Shown here in pieces: positions 23,185-31,654 of a stretch of 34,417 bases of DNA. Positions within the stretch are counted from its first letter, which is position 1. Each line of letters begins with the position of its first letter. Made by a program: the position numbers and the translations under genes. The DNA is from Candidatus Thorarchaeota archaeon (GTDB lineage Archaea; Asgardarchaeota; Thorarchaeia; Thorarchaeales; Thorarchaeaceae). The DNA lies in assembly GCA_016840825.1 (NCBI GenBank), contig JAEORN010000069.1, forward strand, positions 1-34,417, given 5' to 3'. Under the pieces are notes generated by a model. It ran no database searches. It was not told the origin of the DNA and saw only the letters and a list, made by a program, of their open reading frames with translations.

Positions 23185-23817
23185 CTATATCCGTTTTGTA
23201 CGCCACTCGATTAAACTCGTACAAGCTTCTTGACGCCTACAACCATAGTATGTATAATCTTGGCAGGATACACATGGTGAAGTCAGGTGAGCATTGATAC
23301 GTGGGATTGCCTCAGTCTTTCGCAGACCATCGTCATACCTAGTTCGTTCTAATGTATCAATCAACGATTCAGGATGTTTGCTATCAGGATGTTCGCTACC
23401 GAATTCCTTCAGCATCTGCGGATCAACTTTTTCATGCCCTAGATCTTCTAGCACACAAGCCAGCTCTGACCAGAAGACTGTTGGTGCAGGATTCAAAGTT
23501 ACAGCCCTTCGAAGAGCTTGTTCTGATTCTCTGTATCGACCTTGTTTTCGGAGTATGCACCCCAAGAGAAACCAAGAGTGTGAATCATTTGGAAAAGTGG
23601 ATATCCGCAATCTCAAATTCTGCTCTTGAGCAGCTTGAATTGTACGTTCTTCAGGGCTATCCCCTAATGGTGCTTCATGTATCTCATTTTTCTGCAAGCA
23701 AACGTCCTCCCGGCGGACATCGCAGACCCGTGGCTGATAGGCCCTTATTCTAAAATACCAATATATACGAATTGGGTCTTGCTGGTAATCCAAGCTAATC
23801 GGCGCCAACCTCTTCAT
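23185..23817 (-). CDS. TPR protein with C-terminal cysteine cluster
   Basis: A 210-residue protein. The centre (about 55-130) holds two to three tetratricopeptide repeats, clearest in SWFLLGCILRKQGRYRESEQ followed by ALRRAVTLNP. The repeats are of the same style as the large TPR protein at 297. The C-terminus has a cysteine cluster C-x2-C-x6-C-x5-C (CVSCQDYTYYGCRRQEAC), which could bind zinc or an Fe-S cluster, followed by a basic tail. Two more cysteines (CDVRREDVC) lie near residue 32-40. Its start overlaps the stop of the upstream gene as ATGA, so the two products are made together. Function unknown; probably a protein-interaction adaptor. Confidence 0.7.
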   Translation of the reverse strand: MKRLAPISLDYQQDPIRIYWYFRIRAYQPRVCDVRREDVCLQKNEIHEAPLGDSPEERTIQAAQEQNLRLRISTFPNDSHSWFLLGCILRKQGRYRESEQALRRAVTLNPAPTVFWSELACVLEDLGHEKVDPQMLKEFGSEHPDSKHPESLIDTLERTRYDDGLRKTEAIPRINAHLTSPCVSCQDYTYYGCRRQEACTSLIEWRTKRI

Positions 23818-24182
23818 GGATTATGAATCTCACCCATTACAAGACGTGTTGAATTCAAGAGAAGTGCCCAGGCACCCAAGGTGCTCTCAACATTACTTGT
23901 TGATTTTTGAAGAAGTATCCCACGACCTTCAAGATCATATTCAGCAACCCAGCCAGACATCGCTGCAATTGTGAAAATGTAATGAGCTTCCTTTTCTGAG
24001 TCAGTGGAAATACCAAATCTTGGTTTCCATAATGAGTCCAAGAGCAAACTACTCTGACTAACACCTGAGCATATCTCATATGGTATTAGACCGTGTTCAC
24101 CCAACTCTTGTACAATATCACTTACTATTACAGATGGCTCTTCACTTTCAGCATTTCCATTGTAGTCTTTTACTTCTGTCAT
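23814..24182 (-). CDS. Uncharacterised soluble protein coupled to the TPR/Cys protein
   Basis: A 122-residue protein. The N-terminus is acidic, followed by IVSDIVQELGEHGLIPYEI (helix), a Ser/Leu-rich segment and a strand-rich half with AAMSGWVAEYDLEGRGILLQ. It reads like a small roadblock/longin-like or sensor-type alpha/beta domain, but no family can be named. The frame is open to 24212, but the ATG at 24182 is preferred: GGGTGAT lies 6-8 bases before it, and a TATA box (CTATATACA, about 24213-24223) predicts a start site near 24192. It is translationally coupled to the downstream TPR/Cys gene (ATGA). Confidence 0.65.
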   Translation of the reverse strand: MTEVKDYNGNAESEEPSVIVSDIVQELGEHGLIPYEICSGVSQSSLLLDSLWKPRFGISTDSEKEAHYIFTIAAMSGWVAEYDLEGRGILLQKSTSNVESTLGAWALLLNSTRLVMGEIHNP

Positions 24183-24392
24183 ATCTATCACCCATTCGCA
24201 TCGCACGCCCAATGTATATAGTAACTAAGACATTGAGAGTCCTTTCGCATGGAATGAAAGTCAATTATGATAACCCCAATCATGAAAAATGATGCTCAAA
24301 AAGTAGTATAGAATGAAAAGAACTCCATTAGTGCCTCCAAGATAGCCTGAGAGCATACCAATAGGTTTTTGTTAACTATTGTTTATCCTAGT

Positions 24393-24854
24393 ATGATTTC
24401 AATGCCGCACTTTGGTCTTATTCGTGAGGGTATATCAAAGGACGAGGAAGCCTTACTGAGAGCTAGACTGCATATTAGGGGTGGAGATAGACGATTAGAG
24501 GAAGGACAGTTTGCTGATGCTGTTGCATCATACTATGATGCAATGAGCGCAGGCATGAAGAGATTTTTCTTGTCTGAATCTTTGAGGGATTGCTATGTGC
24601 TTCCAGATGTTTCTAATTTGGAAGATGATGGGTTCCTGTTCATAGAACTAAAGGGAGCAGGTGTATTAGATGATTCAATCAATATGGAAGAGTTCGATTT
24701 CCTTAAGATGGTTCTTGAAAAGGCCTTCGAAAACGAAGTCACTGATGAAATTCTAACTAGATTTAGAAGCATAGTACAAAAGATAGGAGTGCAGTTACAT
24801 ATCATTCCATTTGTACCTGACGAGTTGCCAGAAGTTGACTCTCTCACTCTTTGA
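24393..24854 (+). CDS. Uncharacterised helical protein
   Basis: A 153-residue, mostly helical protein. The first half has a helix pair of the form RARLHIRGGDRRLEEGQFADAVASYYDAM that resembles the repeated helices of HEPN-like or TPR-like proteins, but the HEPN Rx4-6H motif is absent. The second half is alpha/beta with a FLFIELKGAGVLDD strand. The open frame begins at a TTG (24369), but the ATG at 24393 (or the one at 24402) is the likely start. Its 3' end overlaps the convergent isomerase-like gene by eleven bases. Function unknown. Confidence 0.65.
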   Translation: MISMPHFGLIREGISKDEEALLRARLHIRGGDRRLEEGQFADAVASYYDAMSAGMKRFFLSESLRDCYVLPDVSNLEDDGFLFIELKGAGVLDDSINMEEFDFLKMVLEKAFENEVTDEILTRFRSIVQKIGVQLHIIPFVPDELPEVDSLTL

Positions 24855-26073
24855 ACTGCACGAACGAAAAGAACTCATTGATTAGTTCACTATGATTTCC
24901 TGGGATGATAATATGATGATTACCAAGTGAACGTTCTAGGAAATAAGATACATCTTGATCAATAGTAACTCGAATTTGAGTCCGACATCCACTTTCATCT
25001 GCGATATTCTCCTGAATCACTCCGGAAGCAACCCAATGTTCTAACAAATCCCTCCCGAAAACCTTCAATATGGTGACTTCTTGCGTGTCGAATATGCCAC
25101 GTATCCCAACACTCAGGTTACTCTCGAAATGAGTCAGTAATTCGAAGCCTTTGACCAAAGAGGTTGGAACTGTGCAATGAGCGAATGTGGCTGAATTCTC
25201 TGCTTTATTGATATTCGTAACATTCGCCATGAAACTAGATTGACCTGTAAGCTCTTTTGCAATCATCATTGATAGCATAGCAGGGAAATCACCCTCACAT
25301 CCTGCTGTAATACCATCAAGATCGTTAGCGTGACAGACAGCAAGACATCCACTGACGCTGTTCTTCATCAGAAAATCAAAGCATTGAATAGTGACTGAAG
25401 TAAGATTCTCAGATTCAATAATCTTCAGTAATGTTTCAGCGACACGAGCTCCCTTTTCAACCTCTTCTTTTGGTATCGCAATATTTTTCGCAGTTTCAAG
25501 ATATTTTGATGCAATCTCAGATGAATCCAAGTTCGAGAGCCCTTCTTCAAGTCGAGATAGATCATACTTGGTAATTTCGACACCCCAGATCTCTCGGATG
25601 ATATCTAGGTCCACATTCGACGCGATAAGCCATGAAGAAGGATCACCAAATAATCCAATTCGACTCCTTCGAATGTTGGTGAGATGTGTTGAGAATTGAT
25701 TCCATTTGCTTAGTTTCTCGACTATCTCTTCCAATGGATGGTGGATTATGCGAGATTTGAGTCCATTCCTTTCAAGATACGTTCGAATCTCCATAGCCGC
25801 AGGAAGTGAATTATTATTCGGATGGCTCAATAGCATCAGCGGAGGCTCAATTCCTGAATTATGAACAAAGTCAGCCACATTATTCTCCGTACCACCTGTG
25901 CCAACAAAAACTAAGGTGCGTTGGTGTATCAAATCATTTTGGATCTTTAATTCATCAAGAAACTTTTCAGGAAGCAGGACTCTGACGCCAGAGGATTCAA
26001 GCTTCTCATTGAGAGATTCAATTACATCCATTGGAGCAATTGATGAATAGAAGGGAACTACATTGAGAGCCAT
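24844..26073 (-). CDS. L-fucose/L-arabinose isomerase-like protein
   Basis: A 409-residue protein of the fucose/arabinose isomerase-like fold. In the N-terminal half it has a Rossmann-like VFVGTGGTENNVADFV and SHPNNNSLPAAMEI, matching the sugar-binding domains. The C-terminal half shows CEGDFPAMLSMMIAKEL and FMANVTNINKAENS ... FAHCTVP, the family's metal-site region. In true isomerases a metal-binding Glu and Asp come from these blocks; here the Glu is present but the second position reads Asn. The family interconverts aldoses and ketoses or acts on sulfosugars; this member's substrate is unknown. The ATG at 26073 follows a TATA-like TTATAG and is probably leaderless. No sugar kinase or transporter is adjacent. 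Confidence 0.8.
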   Translation of the reverse strand: MALNVVPFYSSIAPMDVIESLNEKLESSGVRVLLPEKFLDELKIQNDLIHQRTLVFVGTGGTENNVADFVHNSGIEPPLMLLSHPNNNSLPAAMEIRTYLERNGLKSRIIHHPLEEIVEKLSKWNQFSTHLTNIRRSRIGLFGDPSSWLIASNVDLDIIREIWGVEITKYDLSRLEEGLSNLDSSEIASKYLETAKNIAIPKEEVEKGARVAETLLKIIESENLTSVTIQCFDFLMKNSVSGCLAVCHANDLDGITAGCEGDFPAMLSMMIAKELTGQSSFMANVTNINKAENSATFAHCTVPTSLVKGFELLTHFESNLSVGIRGIFDTQEVTILKVFGRDLLEHWVASGVIQENIADESGCRTQIRVTIDQDVSYFLERSLGNHHIIIPGNHSELINEFFSFVQFKE

Positions 26074-26169
26074 ATTTCAAATGTTTCTACAAACCGCTAT
26101 AACAATTTAGATATCTGAGCGAATAAGAGAACTTGTTATTTTAGGTTCCTTTGAGATGATCTATTCACA

Positions 26170-26457
26170 TCAGCTCTCTTTTACTACGGCTACCATTTCG
26201 ATGAATTCAGGGGAAGCTTCACCTCTTACACTTGCAAGTAAGCTTGGTGATACTCCTCTTCGCTTTAGCTCTCGCTCTAGGCGCTTTACACAAACAACAA
26301 TGTTTGCTTGCGCATTCTTCAAAGTAACTAAGCTGAGTCTTAGATCGTCATCTGAGCATGCAGATACCTTCGCAGGGATACAGCATTTGAATGTTAATTT
26401 CCGTTCGTTCGATTCGGTCTTCTTCATATGTGTTTCCTCTGAGTCAACAAGACTCAT
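26170..26457 (-). CDS. Uncharacterised small protein
   Basis: A 95-residue charged protein. After a hydrophilic N-terminus with a Cys pair (FKCCIPAKVSAC), a helical middle includes ANIVVCVKRLERELKRRG and a C-terminal helix near FIEMVAVVKES. No family recognised. The opposite strand also has an open frame of similar length, but its Ser/Thr/Phe-rich composition looks like a shadow. No strong ribosome site or TATA box is clear upstream of the ATG at 26457, so the call is moderate. Confidence 0.45.
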   Translation of the reverse strand: MSLVDSEETHMKKTESNERKLTFKCCIPAKVSACSDDDLRLSLVTLKNAQANIVVCVKRLERELKRRGVSPSLLASVRGEASPEFIEMVAVVKES

Positions 26458-26739
26458 GTAATATGATGCAGAATTAGGTAATAGGTTTGTCTTTTCAAAA
26501 GATAAGATAATGAGTTGAGCAACCCAACTTTGGGTAAGATTTGTTGTCCGTATTTCAAAAATAGCAGCAGAATGGTCCCTTAGTTAGTAGTATTGGTTTC
26601 CTTTTGTAATATTGAGTCCTTCAAATATCAAATTTTTCTTGTAGTCATGCACATAATTATAGTGTGCCATTGCACAAAATATCGCTTTGAAACCTCACTC
26701 TTGGGACAAGATTCAAGTGCTCTCAAAATAAAATGGTAG
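26458..26739. other. Intergenic region
   Basis: A TATA-like CATAATTATAG lies about 26650-26660, upstream of the gene at 26740, with a further A/T-rich CTCAAAATAAAATGG just before the start. A 14-base palindrome ACCCAACTTTGGGT is near 26522-26537. No gene or RNA is recognised. Confidence 0.35.
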
Positions 26740-27258
26740 ATGTTGATTGTAGTGATAGCTAAATCATTCGAATTTGTAGAGAAGCACCTAAGGAAGAAGA
26801 GCTTTGGAGTGATAAGTGTCATTGACAACAAAGGGCAACCACATTCTACTGGAGTAATCTACGTAATTCCTAAGCGACCCAATCCATTTGAGTTCTACAT
26901 CCTGACGGGCACAGGTTATAGAAAGACTTCGTATATCAGAGAGAATCCTCATGTCGCGTTCATAGTAACGTTTCCACACTATTGGATAAGATTCGCACCA
27001 GCTAGTGTGGTTCACTTTCAGGGGACGGCAGAGATTCTGCCATTCTCAAATCCGGTAGCAAGAGAGGCGTTCCAGCAAAATCGCATCGCAAGAATGAATT
27101 TGAATTCAGATTATGAAGAGGAAGAGATGGTCTTCATAAAAATCTCACCACCGAAGAGATTGAATGTGTATGGATTGGGCATATCCCTAATGGAGATGCG
27201 AAGTGAACACACTAATGCTGGATATAAGGTTGAGATCCCACAGGACCTAAGAGATTAG
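26740..27258 (+). CDS. Pyridoxamine 5'-phosphate oxidase-like flavin-binding protein
   Basis: A 172-residue protein of the PNPOx-like split-barrel fold, which binds FMN or related flavins. The typical N-terminal pattern is present: a helix, then SFGVISVIDNKGQPHSTGVI, a strand-turn-strand, FYILTGTGYRKTSYIRENPH (flavin phosphate contacts by Thr/Lys) and VHFQGTAEILPF. The remainder is helical/strand with a C-terminal FIKISPPKRLNVYGLG. Such proteins in archaea often reduce flavins or deazaflavin-type substrates. The start ATG at 26740 is the first in frame. Single gene with its own promoter region; substrate unknown. Confidence 0.8.
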   Translation: MLIVVIAKSFEFVEKHLRKKSFGVISVIDNKGQPHSTGVIYVIPKRPNPFEFYILTGTGYRKTSYIRENPHVAFIVTFPHYWIRFAPASVVHFQGTAEILPFSNPVAREAFQQNRIARMNLNSDYEEEEMVFIKISPPKRLNVYGLGISLMEMRSEHTNAGYKVEIPQDLRD

Positions 27259-27341
27259 TATCAGAAGCATCTTGAAATGTTGACACAGGATATTCAAAGC
27301 TTACTAATGATTACTGGCAACAACTCAGCTAATCATCCAAT

Positions 27342-28118
27342 TCATGGATAACTATTAACACCTGCAACAATAGAATCACAGATTGTTTTGTACAACTCAT
27401 CAGTGAGTTTCAAATATCGTTCTTGGTCTGCATCATTAAATGCCAAATCATTCCATGACCCCATTCCCCCGAACACCCAACTTTGAAAAGCGGTCTCTAG
27501 CAATTGATGAGAAACAAGTGAGTAAATCCCTGAAGGAATGAAATCAGGATTTCCAACGACTGATTCATTAAGGGTCCTCCAAGCGGATTCAAAATTGGAT
27601 GCCCAAGGTGAAGATTGTTCATGCGATTCAGCAAAATCAGCTAATGCCTTGAGAACATTGCCAATCTGTAACCGTGTTGATTCTACTGTAGGTGATGGAC
27701 CTTGGTAGGCGTAGTCGCGGTTTAGAAGGATGAATTGGTCTTTCAGAGTACCTGAATTTCTCTCTTCGAAGGAATACACCTGATTAGCATCATCGTACTC
27801 GACCTCAATTAGCCATTGACTTCCACCCCCCACGAATGCAGAAGTGATGTGATCGGGAAGCCCGTATTGATCCATCTCCACGAAATGAAGCAAGACCCTC
27901 TTAGCTTTGGATCCCTTCAAGAATGAAATCCAATCACCAGGGTCAGTAGCTATCTTCTTTGAAAAGCCAGGGATGTTCATAGGAGTCTTTTCAACGAACT
28001 CCATTCTATAGCAATTATGAGCTAGAAGCCGGTCAATCTCTAATGATTCGCTCATCCCGTTTAGGGTAACATTTGCGTAAGTAACGAGTGCAACCAGACG
28101 TTGAATTGTCTCTATCAT
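27342..28118 (-). CDS. Uncharacterised conserved-looking protein
   Basis: A 258-residue soluble protein of mixed composition without a recognised family. The middle has strands with VLLHFVEMDQYGLPDH and GGGSQWLIEVEYDD, a polar region with RDYAYQGPSP, and helices near LKALADFAESHEQ. The C-terminal part is aromatic (SWVFGGMGSWNDLAFNDAD). No cysteine cluster, no nucleotide motif. The ATG at 28118 follows a TATA-like TTTATAG (about 28140-28146) at leaderless distance. It is likely a real gene, and its function cannot be read from the sequence. Confidence 0.65.
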   Translation of the reverse strand: MIETIQRLVALVTYANVTLNGMSESLEIDRLLAHNCYRMEFVEKTPMNIPGFSKKIATDPGDWISFLKGSKAKRVLLHFVEMDQYGLPDHITSAFVGGGSQWLIEVEYDDANQVYSFEERNSGTLKDQFILLNRDYAYQGPSPTVESTRLQIGNVLKALADFAESHEQSSPWASNFESAWRTLNESVVGNPDFIPSGIYSLVSHQLLETAFQSWVFGGMGSWNDLAFNDADQERYLKLTDELYKTICDSIVAGVNSYP

Positions 28119-28220
28119 TAATCATTGAAGAGGAGTGGTACTATAAAGAAATTTGGATGATGTAATTGCATAATCATATCGCCTAAAATCAACCCGAATA
28201 GTTACAATGCCATTCTGGAA

Positions 28221-29063
28221 CTAGATACTTCGTAGGGCACTTCCCAATCCATCATGTTGAACACGATTCTTAACACGAATTCCATCCCCCTCAGCCATTT
28301 TCAGAAGAATTGGCATGAGAGGAAGATCAATTGAAATCTCTCTAGCTAGAAGTGTATCTGTATATGATTTGGTATCACTATTCAAAATGTCAATCATTTT
28401 CGAGTATGAATACAGAATTTTACTTAGCTCATTTTGCAACTTTATGAATGAGTTAACATCTTCAATAGACTGACTGATCAATTGACGAATAAAGTGTGCA
28501 TCCATTTTTGTTCCTAAGACATATAGCTTCTTTGCTTCTAAATCAAAGACACTTTCCCTCGGGCCCTTTATTTGATCTCTTTGCTCAGGCTGAAGAAAGA
28601 CAATTGGCGTTTCTTGTAAGAAGAGATTTTTTAACATAGTAGCTATTTTCGTTCCATTTTCTATATCCGTATGAACAATATATACATGATTACCTAGAAG
28701 AGCTTGTAATATGAGATCTGCTACTATCTCAATCCCCTTCTTTCGATTATTTCCAAACGAATCGATAAGTACGCCCATATCGAAATCAAGCGCTCTGGTT
28801 TCTGATGATATTGATTCTTCTTCAATTTCTGTAAGAGGAGATACTCCATCAATCTGCAATGCAGTTGGATACTCTATACCTCGGACCCTCAAGGTCTTGT
28901 CAAGATAAACTTGGATTGCATGCAAAGGATCACCATGTAGAAATATGATTGCGGAGGCTCCTGTAGATGTGTTTTTAATTTCATCCTCATCAACATCAAG
29001 TGCAATATTACGTCCACAGATTTTACAGAATACATATACACCGTCTTGGTCATTTGCCTCCAT
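28221..29063 (-). CDS. Zinc-ribbon-like two-domain protein
   Basis: A 280-residue protein. The first ~65 residues have one CxxC pair (FCKICGRNI) followed by an Ig/strand-like segment IIFLHGDPLHAIQVYLD, a combination I have seen in uncharacterised Asgard-archaeal proteins, though I recall it only loosely. The middle (about 90-200) is alpha/beta and includes HVYIVHTDIENGTKIATMLKN and KLYVLGTKMDAHFI, reminiscent of nucleotide-binding sheets without a P-loop. The C-terminal third is helical. The ATG at 29063 is preceded by CTGAGGTTG. Its promoter lies next to the terminator hairpin of the upstream gene (29104-29127): the TATA-like CTTTTAAT overlaps the hairpin's T-run. Function unknown. Confidence 0.65.
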   Translation of the reverse strand: MEANDQDGVYVFCKICGRNIALDVDEDEIKNTSTGASAIIFLHGDPLHAIQVYLDKTLRVRGIEYPTALQIDGVSPLTEIEEESISSETRALDFDMGVLIDSFGNNRKKGIEIVADLILQALLGNHVYIVHTDIENGTKIATMLKNLFLQETPIVFLQPEQRDQIKGPRESVFDLEAKKLYVLGTKMDAHFIRQLISQSIEDVNSFIKLQNELSKILYSYSKMIDILNSDTKSYTDTLLAREISIDLPLMPILLKMAEGDGIRVKNRVQHDGLGSALRSI

Positions 29064-29103
29064 GTATGCAACCTCAGGAATTGAACGAATAGCGGATTAA
29101 AAG

Positions 29104-29127
29104 AGAGCATCCATTTAAGGATGCTCT
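29104..29127 (-). terminator. Perfect hairpin directly after the 29128 gene
   Basis: AGAGCATCC (29104-29112) and GGATGCTCT (29119-29127) form a perfect 9-bp stem with a 6-base loop. It starts immediately after the minus-strand stop codon and is followed on that strand by CTTTTAAT. It also borders the promoter of the gene ending at 28221, so termination and the next promoter share bases. Confidence 0.7.
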
Positions 29128-29817
29128 TCATGAAGGACGTCTAAGCAATGCAATTGCCATCATCATTGTACCTAATCCAAATAGTAGTGGTTGAAGAATC
29201 ATTAGAGCAGGTGAGAGCAATGATAGTTGCCCAACAAGCGCCAAGATCCAGCCTATGAATAGGAGAGTTGCGCGGGTCTTATAGAACGAATCGCTTTCTC
29301 TTCTCACCATCATCAAAAAGATGATGCCATCGAGAACAGCAATTAATATTGGTCCAGCTAGGATGCCGAGATATGGAATACTGCCAAAAGTGATTTGATA
29401 GATATCCATACTCTCAACACTATATCGATATGCAATTTCTCCAAGAGCAGCTAAAACTAAGGATACTAGAGTTACTATTAATGATAATATAAGAATCCAT
29501 TTTGCGATATTTCCTGAACTAGATCCTTTCCCTTCTATCATCATTGGATAGAATCCAAAAATCGCTAATAGAAAAGGAGCAAGGAGAGTGAATATTATGG
29601 AAATCCGATATAAGATCATACTCCCATCTGTATTCATATCGAAGAAACCGCGGCCAAAGTAGGAATAGCATATCAAGGTAAATACAAGGAGGAATAGTGA
29701 GAATACTAAAGTAAGGTTGTTCCTCTGCTCAAAATACCTCCGTAATAATAATAGGAAGCAGACTGTCATGATAATTGCGTCAGCTGCAAATAGATAGTGA
29801 ATTATACCCAACGCCAT
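29128..29817 (-). CDS. Seven-helix membrane protein
   Basis: A 229-residue membrane protein with about seven helices (roughly 3-25, 32-54, 66-90, 106-128, 142-164, 182-200, 204-222 from the first Met). It has no recognised signature of rhodopsin (no Schiff-base Lys in helix 7) or of a known transporter. The frame is open to a GTG at 29829, but the ATG at 29817 is preferred: a GGTGGT ribosome site lies a few bases before it, and a TATA-like TTATACAC near 29845 predicts a very short leader. The gene ends in a perfect terminator hairpin. Function unknown. Confidence 0.75.
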   Translation of the reverse strand: MALGIIHYLFAADAIIMTVCFLLLLRRYFEQRNNLTLVFSLFLLVFTLICYSYFGRGFFDMNTDGSMILYRISIIFTLLAPFLLAIFGFYPMMIEGKGSSSGNIAKWILILSLIVTLVSLVLAALGEIAYRYSVESMDIYQITFGSIPYLGILAGPILIAVLDGIIFLMMVRRESDSFYKTRATLLFIGWILALVGQLSLLSPALMILQPLLFGLGTMMMAIALLRRPS

Positions 29818-29937
29818 ATTGGAAACCACCAGTAGGCAATTGGTGTATAAGTTCTATATAGTCTTTAGCTCGATGCGTATTGCTATTCTGAATCATGTAG
29901 GGTTGAAATAGAAGTTCAATCAAGCTCCTGCATATTC

Positions 29938-30450
29938 TTAGAAGTCACCTTCAGATGACTTGCTGGGTTTGACGTCCATACAGAACGAACTATACTCGGT
30001 TAGCTTCCACTGTCCCTTACTATTCTCCTTCAATTGGCAAGGAACTGGATTGTCACGTCCTCCACTATGAACGAAGATTTTCACTCCACCCATATGATCT
30101 TGTTTCCGAACTATCGTGAGCGTGAGCTTGTCCCAATCGATTTCATAGTCATTCTCGTTTGTACCTCCAACATAGGAACGAGCATTGTGCTTACTCTCAA
30201 GGAATTGCTCCACGAAATACTTGGCTCGATTACCTAATTTCAAACCTGAGGGAGAGCTTCCATCTTCCTTGCAATCATTCTTTGTTATGACCACAGTCAT
30301 CATCTCTTCAGCAGTTTTCCTATTCTTCTCAAGATTTAGAGCTGCGATGAGATAATAGAGAATAGTATTCTCGGGTTTTGTCGCATCCTTTTCCCAGGCA
30401 GATTTGAACCCATCAAATTTCGTAATCATTGACTTTGTTACTTTTGCCAT
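29938..30450 (-). CDS. DUF6935-like protein (paralogue A)
   Basis: A 170-residue soluble protein. It resembles DUF6935: a helical N-terminus with FKSAWEKDATKPENT and ILYYLIAALNLE, then a Lys/Ser-rich segment, SYVGGTNENDYEID, a strand KIFVHSGGRDNPVP and an aromatic GQWKLTEYSSFCMDVKP close to the C-terminus. The paralogue at 32727 shares this whole plan. The ATG at 30450 has an AGGTG site at about 30458-30462, and a TATA-like TTGATATATTC near 30500-30508. The gene lies directly downstream of the aminotransferase gene but has its own promoter. Function unknown. Confidence 0.75.
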   Translation of the reverse strand: MAKVTKSMITKFDGFKSAWEKDATKPENTILYYLIAALNLEKNRKTAEEMMTVVITKNDCKEDGSSPSGLKLGNRAKYFVEQFLESKHNARSYVGGTNENDYEIDWDKLTLTIVRKQDHMGGVKIFVHSGGRDNPVPCQLKENSKGQWKLTEYSSFCMDVKPSKSSEGDF

Positions 30451-30523
30451 AATAACACCTTTGGCATTGACTGAAAAATCATTGAAAAAGGTTGACTGAA
30501 TATATCAAAGAAGATGGATGTCC

Positions 30524-31654
30524 TTATCTCAGAGTCGTTAGCAAGTCGCTGAATCTTCCAAGCCCTTCTCGGAGCTTTTCTTCACTATATCCAAATCCAA
30601 TTCTTAGATACTTATCCATCCCAAAATAGGCACCAGGTACTATTAGCACATTCTTTTCAATCCTCAGCTTTTCTACCAAAGGAACGCTTTGAATCTCCAG
30701 ATCATATCTTGGAAAGCACATCGATGCTGCTTCTGGAGGAATGTAGCTGAAGATATCTGAATGACCATCCAGCCATTGTTTCATCACATGCCAATTTCCC
30801 TTTACTCTTGATCTTGCTCTTTCCTCCAACTTCTTCCGGTTCTCTGGTTCTAAGGAGATTGTGCCAAGATAGTCACTAAGGTATGACGGACAAATAGTAG
30901 TGAAATCAGAATAAGCCCACAGACTATTGATTTTTGATGCATTCTGTGATACTATCCAGCCTAACCGTAGTCCAGGCAATCCATACACCTTAGATAAACT
31001 AGAAGTAACAAGGACATCGTCTGTCAATCCGTACGCAGATGGAGACTTCGGTCCATCGATCTCTACACCTCTATAGATCTCATCAGAAATGAGCCAAGCC
31101 TTAGCATCTTCTGATATCTCAGCAATAGATTTCAGCGAGGTTTTGTCAACAATTGCACCGGTAGGATTGTTGGGAGTGCATATCGCAATAGCAACCGTAT
31201 CTTTCGATACCAATGATTTTAGCTGCTCGATATCAGGAATCCACTTATTGCCCTTCATTCGAAGGTAGAATGGCTTTACCTTCCCTCCAAGATTTTTCCA
31301 TGCGCCATACAACTGCATATAATTGGGGAGCATTGCGATCAGCTCACCATTACCTCCACTCTCAAGGAGTAGATTCCAAGCTGCAATGAAATTCGCCTCG
31401 GCCCCACCGTTTGTTACAAGTACATTATCTGCATTGGCTTCAGGATACATTGATGCGATATTCTCTCGGAGCGTCTTCGTACCATTCGTCTGAGAGTATC
31501 CCAATCTCTGATCGAAGAGTAGTTGTCTATCTCGAGAATCATCTAATAGCTCTCCTAATGTTACAGGAGAAACTCCGCTTTCAGTCAGATTGATCTCTAC
31601 TTGATGTTCCCATATTGATTGAATCCTCTCTAGTTCAAATGGCTCGAACTTCAT
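30524..31654 (-). CDS. Pyridoxal-phosphate aminotransferase, class I/II
   Basis: A 376-residue fold-type I aminotransferase. All PLP-site residues are visible: N163 in CTPNNPTGAI, D191/Y194 in SDEIYRG, the Schiff-base K222 in SSLSKVYGLPGLRLGW, and the substrate-carboxylate Arg in YLRIGFGYSEE near the C-terminus. The N-terminal YSQTNGTKTLRENIAS is the usual start of the large domain. It transfers an amino group between an amino acid and a 2-oxo acid; its length and motifs fit aspartate/aromatic-type enzymes, without an exact substrate. The ATG at 31654 has a good GAGGAG site eight bases upstream. It is flanked on both sides by DUF6935-like or membrane genes without a shared pathway. Confidence 0.92.
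   Translation of the reverse strand: MKFEPFELERIQSIWEHQVEINLTESGVSPVTLGELLDDSRDRQLLFDQRLGYSQTNGTKTLRENIASMYPEANADNVLVTNGGAEANFIAAWNLLLESGGNGELIAMLPNYMQLYGAWKNLGGKVKPFYLRMKGNKWIPDIEQLKSLVSKDTVAIAICTPNNPTGAIVDKTSLKSIAEISEDAKAWLISDEIYRGVEIDGPKSPSAYGLTDDVLVTSSLSKVYGLPGLRLGWIVSQNASKINSLWAYSDFTTICPSYLSDYLGTISLEPENRKKLEERARSRVKGNWHVMKQWLDGHSDIFSYIPPEAASMCFPRYDLEIQSVPLVEKLRIEKNVLIVPGAYFGMDKYLRIGFGYSEEKLREGLGRFSDLLTTLR

Noticed and set aside
23021..23753. Plus-strand frames opposite and beside the TPR/Cys gene
   Set aside because: The TPR pattern and the cysteine cluster on the minus strand show which strand is coding; the plus-strand products are shadows.
24393..24854. HEPN RNase toxin with the neighbouring gene as antitoxin
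   Set aside because: The Rx4-6H catalytic motif is absent and no nucleotidyltransferase-type partner is adjacent; the neighbour is convergent and isomerase-like.
26156..26461. Plus-strand frame opposite the 26170 gene
   Set aside because: Its Ser/Thr/Phe-rich composition is typical of an antisense shadow, while the minus strand has normal charged residues and a clean ATG.
29128..29817. Seven-helix protein as a microbial rhodopsin
   Set aside because: Helix seven has no Schiff-base lysine and helix three has no Asp/Thr proton-pump motif.
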